Assembly (NCBI RefSeq): GCF_033807715.1
Contig: NC_084591.1
Location: forward strand, 29,352,590 to 29,416,589
Reading direction: 5' to 3'
Length of the DNA stretch: 64,000 bases
From: Cololabis saira
Taxonomy: Eukaryota; Chordata; Actinopteri; Beloniformes; Belonidae
Part shown: positions 54,961-64,000 of the stretch, piece after piece
How the letters are laid out: each line of letters opens with the position of its first letter
How positions within the stretch are numbered: the stretch's first letter is position 1
Position numbers and translations under genes: made by a program
The notes under the pieces: generated by a model
Database searches by the model: none
What the model saw: only the letters and a program-made list of their open reading frames with translations
What the model was told of the DNA's origin: nothing

Positions 54961-56852
54961 AATCAATTGTCTTCTTGCCCATGTACTGTATACTTGGATT
55001 TCTCTGAACCTCCATTTTAATCCTTAGCTAGATTGTTGCCGATAGTTTGATTTAGATGTGCATGTAACCACAGTGAGTAATCTGCATGTTCTTATTGGTA
55101 CAAGTTTAATTCCACTGTTGTAACAGCATCTGGGAAATGACCTTACGATAGCAGGCCACAGAAAAAAACAACAACCTATTAGTCTCACAGATACTTCACA
55201 CATTGTTGAGGAAATGGTAGTTGAGAAGAGCAGTTAAAATATTGATATAGTTTCAGGCATAGAGCAGTTCAAACACTATAAAATTTAAGTTGGCTTTTGT
55301 TCATTTGGCTCAGACGGTGTGAAAAACGGCGAGGTGCTGCTGCAAATTCATGGTGGGGAAATCCAGTAATTATGCATTTATTTAACAGGGTGAAATGAAC
55401 CAACTGCTACTGTGTTTGTCTACCTATTAAAGTGACTGCAGCTTTTAACACATGTGCTGTGTTTTAAATGAAATAAAAAATCTTTACTCTGAGTAACTTG
55501 GTGAAGCTGACGTTGAAAAATGTCAGGGAAAAACTCCAGGGTACTACCTCAAACCTGGCTGCAACACATTCAGTTTCCATCAGATTAATATAAAGCAGAA
55601 CATGTCTGAGGGGGATTTATTGCCCATTACGCCATCAACACAGTGACAACCTCATAAAAACCCTGCGCCGCAATGGTCAGGGACTGTACTGATCTTTTAA
55701 TTGAAGTTTCGTTAAGGGCACTAACAACATTAAATTAGCTCTTATCCCTCCTGTCACACATACTTCTTCATGATGAAATACAACATTTAAGGACCCTTTT
55801 TGGACAGTGCTACTCTTTCTCTTGAGGCATTTTGAAGAACCCCCTCCCCCCAGGCGACCAAGAAGAACTGGAGCTGGTTGAAGTTGGGAACAGGATTTTC
55901 TCCAGATATTTCAAGGTAACAACTCCATCAGACAGTATTGCTGTCAAGGACATAGAAGGGATAACAATGTGAGAGCTGAAAGATTTCCTGGCTCGCAGTG
56001 CTGCCAAGAAACTAAGTCCAAGTTCATAAACTCTAAAACAGAAAAGCGTGAAATCTTACATGCTTCATTTGGTTTACCGGTATATTTATATGGAGCCTTC
56101 TCTTTGTTTTTTTGCATTCCTGTGTTCTTCTGTATCTCGCTGTGCGCCACCTCACCTGAGAGTGAGATCTGTCCAAACATGTAAAAAAGAAGTCAGCTGA
56201 AGCTCTCCTGTTTGTTTCTTTCTCAGCTCTTGTCAGAAGCCGGCTCCTGGACACCTGCCTGCCTCTTAAACATGTCTTCATGACTGTGCGCCTCAGTGCC
56301 CCCCAGTTCTGACTTCAATCTTGTCTGTCAACCCATCTACTTAAGTGATTGACCGTCATGACATTTTCTCACAGTTAGCTTTAATCATGTCAGAGTAATG
56401 ACGTACTATTAAGGGATGAGGAAAGCTGTAGAATTTGCGCTGTACCACACCAACTACCGGCGGCACAAAGTGCAATTTACATAGAAATGACCATATTATT
56501 GAGCACTGGAAAAGCCAATGGGGGCTATAATTCAAAGGGAAGATTGAGAGTAACCACATGCAGGTCTCCAGCAGGGTACAGCCTCCTGCCAACACTAATG
56601 TCCAGAGTGCAAGTGGTCAGCTAACAGGAAGGAATGTGCTGGTTCAGCAGGTTGTAGGTATTTTGTCACCAAGTATGTAATGTGGTTTGCCTCTAACATC
56701 AAAGTAGGGAACAGACGGGCCAGTGCTGACAATGTTTTAACTTCTCAGTCTGATGATTTATTGTCATTTTTCACACAGAAACCACCAATGCACCGCAATT
56801 TTGACAACATCATCTGAAGTCACCTGCCCTGAATCCACGTCCACACTACTTA
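54961..56852. other. No feature seen (1.9 kb)
   Basis: No supported gene or repeat. Open frames of 65-82 codons lack domains. Confidence 0.45.
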
Positions 56853-58430
56853 CAGTGGGGCAAAAACATATTTAGACAGCCACCAATTGTGCAAGTTCTC
56901 CCACTTTAAAAGATGACTGAGGCCTGTAATTTTGATCACAGGTATATCTCAACTATGGGAAATGAAATGAAAAAAAAACCCAGAAAATCACATTTTCTGA
57001 TTTTTAAAGAATGTATTTGCAAATTATAGTGAAAAATAAGTATTTGGTCAATAACAAAAGTTCATCTCAATACTTTGTTATATACCCTTTGTTGGCAATG
57101 ACAGAGGTCAAACGTTTTCTGTAAGTCTTCACAAGGTTTTCTCCACTGTTGCTGGTATTTTGGTCCGTTCCTCCAAGCAGATCTCCTCTAGAGCAGTGAT
57201 GTTTTGGGGCTGTCGCTGGGCAACACAGACTTTCAACTCCCTCCAAAGATTTTCTATGGGGTTGAGATCTGGAGACTGCCTAGGCCACTCCAGGACCTGG
57301 AAATGTTTCTTACGAAGCCCCTCCTTCGTTGCCCGGGTGGTGTGTTTGGGATTATTGTCATGTTGAAAGACCCAGCCATGTTTCATCTTCAATGCCTTTG
57401 CTGATGGAAGGAGGTTTTCACTCAAAGTCTCACGATGCATGGCCCCATTCATTCTCTCCCTTACATGGATCAGTCGTCCTGGTCCCTTTGCAGAAAAACA
57501 TCCCCAAAGCATGATGTTTCCCACCCCCATGCTTCACAGTAGGTATGGTGTTCTTCGGATGCAACTCAGCTTTCTTTCTCCTTCAAACACGACAAGTTGT
57601 GTTTCTACCAAAAAGTTCTATTTTGGTTTCATCTGACCATATAACATTTTCCCAATCCTCTTCTGCATCATCCAAATGCTCTCTAGCAAACTTCAGACCT
57701 GGACATGTACTGGCTTCAGCAGGGGGACACGTCTGGCCCTGCAGGATCTGAGTCCCTGGTGGCGTAGTGTGTTACTGATGGTACTTTGTTACTTTGGTCC
57801 CAGCTCTCTGCAGGTCATTCACTAGGTCCCCCTGTGGTTCTGGGATTTTTACTCACCCTTCTTGTGATCATTTTGCATCTTGCGTGGAGCCCCGGATCGA
57901 GGGAGATTATCAGTGGTCTTGTATGTCTTCCATTTTCTAATAATTGCTCCCACAGTTTATTTCACACCAAGCTGCTTAACTATTGCAGATTCAGTCTCCC
58001 CAGCCTGGTGCAGGTCTACAATTTTGTTTCTCCCGTCCTTTGACAGCTCTTTGGTCTTGGCCATAGTGGAGTTTGGAGTGTGACTGTTTGAGGTTGTGGA
58101 CCAGTGTCTTTTATACTAATAACCAGTTAAAACAGGTGCCATTAATACAAGTAACGAGTGGAGGACAGAGGAGCCTCTTAGAGAAGAAGTTACAGGTCTG
58201 TGAAAGCCAGAAATCTTGCTTGTTTGTATGTGACCAAATACTTATTTTACCAAGGAATTTACCAATTAAATCAGTAAAAATCCTACAATGGGATTTCCTG
58301 GTTTCTTTCCCCCCATTCTGTCTCTCATAGTTGAAGTGAACCTATGATGAAAATTACAGGCCTCTTTCCTCTTTTAAAGTAGGAGAACTTGCACAATTGG
58401 TGGCTGACTAAATACTTTTTTGCCCCACGG
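56853..58430 (-). mobile_element. Full-length Tc1-like transposon (1578 bp), inactive
   Basis: The ends are CAGTGGGGCAAAAACATATT and, on the opposite strand, CCGTGGGGCAAAAAAGTATT. They continue as inverted repeats (CAGCCACCAATTGTGCAAGT present at both ends) and are flanked by TA at 56851-56852 and 58431-58432, the usual Tc1/mariner target. It encodes a Tc1 transposase in reverse, which is broken. One terminal base (CAGTG versus CCGTG) differs from the opposite end. Confidence 0.92.
57067..58064 (-). pseudogene. Tc1-like DD34E transposase pseudogene
   Basis: The reading begins MAKTKELSKDGRNKIVDLHQ (the helix-turn-helix region used for binding the inverted repeats). It continues through a second DNA-binding region (TVGAIIRKWKTYKTT), then the catalytic core: VIWSDETKIELFGRNTTCRV with the first [21 protein letters not shown] with the second D, and [15 protein letters not shown] with the E. 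Breaks seen: an in-frame stop after CRV near 57590, a one-base frameshift in the G-run near 57530, further stops in the region 57690-57930, and a frameshift near 57140 just before the final KTYRKRLTSVIANKGY. Spacing of the second D and the E fits the DD34E family. It cannot make a working enzyme. Confidence 0.9.
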
Positions 58431-58666
58431 TATGTACAGCAAGTCACACTAAAAGAATTAGATTCCAACTAAAACATTATCTTAAAACAGGTCAAACTAC
58501 ACAACACTTTAGCCCAACTATTTAAATGTACACTCTCAAATTGATTAATAAGTTCACGTACTTTAAATAATATTACGGCTATAGCGACTATCCTGGCAAA
58601 CAATTAGCCACTCGGCTGGGTGCAGGACGGGACTGCTTTTTTGACACGCTCAGCTGGATGGATGAG
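58431..58666. other. No feature seen
   Basis: Short spacer between the Tc1 element and the TGAA array. Confidence 0.45.
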
Positions 58667-58750
58667 TGAATGAATGAATGAATGAATGAATGAATGAATG
58701 AATGAATGAATGAATGAATGAATGAATGAATGAATGAATGAATGAATGAA
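58667..58750 (+). repeat. (TGAA)n microsatellite, 84 bp
   Basis: About 21 tandem TGAA units, followed by two CGAA variants. Confidence 0.97.
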
Positions 58751-61700
58751 CGAACGAATGTCCACAGCGACGTCCACTGTCGGGTGAGGATCCCATTTAT
58801 TATCGTTAATTTCAAAGCAAAGTTTATATTATGGCAAAACTGTTTATGGAGTGATCTGAATAATTGTGATGGTTCTGGCTGGTAGAAAAGTTGTCTTACA
58901 GAGCGGTAAAAAACCGTGCGGTCTTCCCTGTCACCCATGCATTAATTGGCCGCCCAGTACACCTGCGCCTAAATACCAATTGCACCAGTAGTGACATGGA
59001 CCCAAACCACCATCTGAACTGCCACCTAGTGACAACTTGTAAGTAAACAAAAAGACTGAAATAAGCAGACAAATAATGGCTCCTACAATGACAAAACATC
59101 TAACAAAAAAGAAGTCAAACTAACAAAAGAAAAATGCTGAAAAAACCCCTCCACTTGGTCTCACCCATTAATTCGATCAATGACATCACCAAAGTTATGA
59201 AATGCTGGACCCGCCCCCTCCCAAACATTATACCTGCATGGTGAGTCGTAGAAAAGGATCACACAAATTGCAAGTATAATCAATACAATATTCAACCTAT
59301 AACTAAATAACTATAACTTAAACTAACATTGTGTGTTTGATTTCATCTACATAAATACTTTGATATCGATTTCTGCATAATGCCACCACGAGCAAACCCA
59401 GTGAAGCACTACTGCAACAGCAAATTAAAGCAAATTAAACACATGTAAAGATGAAATGTATTGTGGAGGATGGAGTGACGAGTGGTGACGAAAATAAATC
59501 ACCTACTTGGTCACAAAGTATCACACGTCCTCTTGCCCTTCTGCGTATCGATTCCCACCGCGCTTCAGGCGAGAAGAGGATAAAACCATCAGCAACACGC
59601 GCAGCACATAAAGAGTAAGAGGAAAAAGACACTGCTACTGACAACATGCGTTTTCATGCAAGATAAAGTTCCCCTAAATGCTGATTTAGAAGACAGAGAG
59701 AATGTTTTCAGATGTAGAGGCTGAGTTTGTGAACTGACACCCCATTTAAATGCGCCGGCATCCCTTCATACTGGCTTGGCAGTCATGGCCACATTTACAG
59801 CCTCTTAAGGCTATTCAGCTCTCTGCTGGATTCAAGGGTTTATTGACAACCACCAACTACTCAATCCCAGTCTCTCTCATAACATTTGCATAAAAGTAGC
59901 TTAATTACTACCACAATCTGAGCTCAACGCAGATGGAAAGAGAAAGACGCATTCAACAGTAAATGATAGATTATCTCCCCAAGTGTATGATCAGTTATTC
60001 GTTCCTGCAAAAGACAGAAAAAATCCCGTCAAATTTGCATAAGCATACTGATTCACATTTACATAGAGATGACTGCAAAACAGCATGTGCTTGAAACAGG
60101 TCCCCTGGCTGTACCAAGGCATCAACGGGAATCACCCCGAAGAATGATCAAATCTATCAAGCATGTCAATCAAGAGATGTGCAACATTACAGAGAAAATA
60201 CGTAGAAAGAGAGCAAACATTCAGACATAAGGGTTCGGGCTTGAGTAATCCTGGATGACGTGATTGGAATTCAAACTAAAATGGATGTCCTTAACTTCAT
60301 AACAGCAATAAAATGCTTCATTCAAATTTGCTTAGAGCCCTCTTTCCTCACCGTCATGACCAGTTTCTCCCACTTATATCACTCATTGCACATCATAATC
60401 GAAAGTTACCAAATTAAAAAGAATGGTTTGGTATGTTCTAGACAAAAAAAAAAGACAGAGGAACTAATCTGTCGTCTGCATAAAAATGCAAATGTTGAAC
60501 ATGAACTCAAATTATTGTGAGGCTACGAGTGTCTGCTGTCTATGATCTGACATTTTGCAGACCTTGTCTGAGGGACAGTGCATGACAAATGGGATAGAAT
60601 TAAGTGATGAAATTAATCGGGACTTATTTTTATCTATCCTATGACGTGCACGAGGCAAATCGTATTAAGGACAAATAAAGGGAATTCAAATCAAGGTTAA
60701 ATCGTACTTGTTTCTGAAACAGTTTAATGGATTATGCGCAGATCACCGTTTCTGTTTGTGTGTGTTGCTTTAAACCTACTAATATAATAAAATCATTTAA
60801 CAAGGAACCCAAAATAATCCCACTGTGTTATCTGATGTTTTTTGGCTATGTAAAAGAGTTCTATTGCCGTTGAAGTAGCAGATTAGTTTACCTTCTAAAA
60901 GTATGACAGCGACAACATCTGATTAGACTTTTAACCACATTGTGATTTGCTGTGATGAAGGTTGCTCAAGCCAATTCCACACTTGGAGATGTCAGTTAAT
61001 TGGATGAAAACATTGCGATTTGGGAAATATCTCGCATACGCAGGACTCAACTCGCTGACATGTAACCTTTAACAAAATCACCTCTTGTTTTCTAACAATT
61101 GGAGTTAGATGACAGTGATAAACATTGCAACACAAGCTTCTAGGATTTGTTCAGCGTTAAGACTCGAAGCAGCGGGCAGCGACTGACCTGCCAGCCCCAG
61201 GTAACCTACAGATGGGAAGCAGGTATTGATTTCTTTTTTAAGAGCAACACGCAGTGCGGTGTGCGTGCGATCACCTCTGACTATCGTGTCTGAAGTCAGA
61301 AGAGCACTGACTTCTGTTTCCAAGTGTTAAATTCTCTGCTTGTGATATCACAACGGCGTAAAACACACTTTTTGAAATAAAAAGTAAATCGAGTACAATC
61401 TTTAGACATCTTTACACATATTTTTGCTTAAGTTGATATGGAAACATCTCGCCCCCGTCTCATCCTTCCAGTCAGCCTCTGAATGCCTCCACCTCCTCCA
61501 TTGTCCCGCCTAACCATGTACAACGCTTTTGTCCTTATACTTACAACAGCGTTTTGAACAAAGACGTGCTTTGTGCCACCTCTGCAGGCACACCACAGCG
61601 TGAATGTACAACCTCCACACTGTCAAAAGCCCCTCCAGTCATTTATTCAGCACCCCCAGTTTGCCCACCATGGCTTGTATGCATTCAGCTGTGACTAAGT

Positions 61701-64000
61701 GACTCCCAATGTTTCATAATGAAATCATTCAGTCATGCGCAGGAAGTTCCTTGCACTGTGCAGTCGTGAAAGAATGCCAGTTATGTCCGTCCACTTGCAC
61801 GTGGCGGTATTCATCACCTGACGTCTGGCAAAAGCACCCGCAAAATTTGAAATGAGTCAATAAATTAGTGCTCTGACCTCAAATGCATTTTTTTCAGGCT
61901 TGAATTTCACATCAGATCTTTTTTTTTTTTGTTTAAACAAGGCAATGGCCACCAGGGTGTTAATTTAGCTCGCCTCACACTGAGGAAGGAAGTGGAGGGG
62001 GTATGGCTAGACCAGCTTAGTGCAGTACAAACATTAGAAAAGTCTGTGTCCTCTTACTTCCAAAATGCAAAAATGACCAAGTTGCAAGCTAAGTCGAAAA
62101 GACAATGGCCCCATACTGGAAACAAAGATCAGCTGAGGTTAAATATTAACAAGGCGTGCCCTCACTCTACATAGAGCATGAGAGCACGCTTTGTGCATTC
62201 TTCTTTCCACAGGATGTACAAAAGAAAGTTGAGAATCAGTTACTGCAAAATGGTGACATTGTTCTCTCATGTCTCGGCTGTCGTTAGAAATATTCAGCTC
62301 TAAAACTTTCTCATCGCGAGCATTGTTCTACAATGCAATAATGCTGTTTTTACCCTTCACTTTCTGTAGCGATTCAGCGAACAAGAAAAATGTCCTAATT
62401 AAAGAGCGGTTTATCTGTTGGAGCGCAGGTTTGATAGTTGACCCTAATCAGTTTTAAAACTGGAGAATCTATGCAGTCACAACGGTGCTGATTGGAAAAG
62501 AACATATAGACGTTTCTAAAATGTTGCACCGCTGCTGATAAATTGCTGCATTCACTTGAACAAGATTCTCCTATAATGACCTACTGATAATCCTGACTGG
62601 AGATACTTTTTTTTTTTATGGGAAAAAAACCAAGTTAACAATAGTTTATGCGCACAGCTGGTACTCTTTTCATTAGCCGCCCCAGCCGTATCTGTGTGCT
62701 GATGTGTCCATGGAGATGATCCTCCCGCAGCTCCTCTGGAATGTTTGCAATGTGCACAAAGAAGAAGATCGGCTCAAGTACCTGGGGTTTCTGCCTGGGC
62801 CTGCCTGGCTGGGGCCCCTAGCTGCATGACTATCTGAGCCTCGATTCACTCTCTTATGAAAACAAGCACATTTGTAGAAACCAGCGAAACGCAGATATGT
62901 AGAAAGTAAAGGCACAACAACCTACTGCCACCGGTGCCATGAGCGAAGACGAGTATGAATCCACATTACAAAATTGTGTACATAAAGACTTTGTTGCTGC
63001 TGGGGCTGGAAACGGCTGATAAAGGCCAGGCAGGAAGAGTGAATGAAGAACACATGTGAACAATTATAGAGGGATTCAACAAACTCTTTGATTTCCCCCC
63101 ATTAGTGTTATTGCCACTGGCACAGTCCTGAGTTACAAGTACTTTCTTGTTCAGAGGATTTAAAAAAAAAAGAAGCTAATTAAGAAAATGAAACTTTAAT
63201 TTTGCATTTAAGCAATAAACCGAGTTGACAGTGATGTTAGTAATGTGCGCAGATGTGCAGCAGAGAGGGCGAAATGTTGATGATGTACAGATGGGGGAAA
63301 TCAGGCGAGGCAGGAAAGAAATAAGGTTACGAGTCTGGTTTGGACTTGGAGACCTTGTTTTAGAATTGTTTTTAATCCCCGGTGTCTGCGGCTTGTCGCA
63401 AATCTCCCTACAGCGCATGACCGGGCGTGCTTTGAGAACACTGTCCAGGTGCAGGTGCAGCCTTAACAACCCCCTTCAGGCACGAATGTATAACTGAGCT
63501 CTTACCTTATTAACATGGCCTGCTTTCACCCACATAACAGTCAGTGCAAATCCTGATCCCCAACACCCTATTACGCCTAAGGCTGTAGAAAACCTCCAGT
63601 CACTGCTACTCACACCTTTGTGGTGCTGAAGAACAAAAAACACAGACACAGGGGTCGTTAGCTATGTGGAATAAACTGAAAATACCAAAATGTAACTCAT
63701 ATTTGCCCTCATTTTTGCAAGTGTAGCAACTGCTAGAGCTGTATCTGTTGACTTCGTGAAATGATAAAAAAAACAAGTATGTGAGGTGTGGGATAGCTAA
63801 AGGCTGGAAAGAATTAAGCCTTCAAAGGGTTTGAGGAATTTTCCGCTGATGTGCCTGTAATGTTAGAAAGGGAAATCAGACACAGAACTGGACCTGCAGT
63901 GGAACGAATAAAGACAGGGTGCTTGCAGAGGGGTCACATTAAAAAGTGATTAAGCGATCTGAAAGCGTGAACTATAAAACAAAATGATTCTTAAACCGAA
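58751..64000. other. No supported feature (5.2 kb)
   Basis: AT-rich sequence with only short open frames lacking domains. A T-run occurs at 61919-61932. No exon with paired splice signals and recognisable peptide was found. Confidence 0.45.

Overview
This window is nuclear DNA from a ray-finned (teleost) fish. The evidence is Rex3-type and L2/CR1/Rex1-like LINE fragments, Tc1, pogo, hAT and Harbinger-like DNA transposons, a DANA/mermaid-like tRNA-derived SINE, long TA/TG microsatellites, and a vertebrate gene split by GT-AG introns. There are no prokaryotic operons, phage genes or CRISPR arrays.

One host gene is recognisable: trim44, on the minus strand from about 32.36 kb down to about 17.1 kb. 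Exon 1 (30975-31622) encodes a UBP-type zinc finger, an acidic linker and a B-box. Exon 2 (28996-29073) encodes a short linker and exon 3 (19064-19360) the coiled coil. All visible introns are phase 0. A candidate terminal exon at 17147-17164 adds five codons and a stop, about 45 nt before an AATAAA, for a predicted protein of about 346 aa (the human protein is 344 aa). A 5' UTR intron is also suggested: an acceptor ends one base before the start ATG, and a strong donor lies at 32361.

Region by region: 1-1.23 kb is a three-unit tandem repeat. 1.4-2.1 kb is an internally duplicated hAT remnant. 6.28-7.25 kb is a nested composite: a hAT-type shell with an 8-bp target duplication, containing a pogo-like transposase fragment and a GC-rich hairpin arm. 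7.79-9.51 kb is a decayed Rex3 LINE carrying two hAT MITEs in one target site. 11.88-12.48 kb is a Tc1 relic. 15.18-16.83 kb is a DNA element followed by a LINE with an internal deletion. 17.1-32.4 kb is trim44, whose 9.6-kb second intron holds a Harbinger-like element (21798-23109), a 5'-truncated LINE with an intact 261-codon reverse-transcriptase end (25095-26160) and a complete hAT element (26367-26980). A palindromic element sits at 32780-33015, just upstream of trim44.

33-64 kb has no gene I can support. It holds microsatellites, a SINE, Rex3 and Harbinger-like fragments, a nested hAT element (50138-50809) and a full-length but dead Tc1 element (56853-58430). The rest looks like ordinary AT-rich intergenic or intronic sequence. 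I saw no exciting new biological system. The most informative structures are the nested and tandem transposon insertions, where target-site duplications reveal the order of events, and the small first and last exons of trim44.
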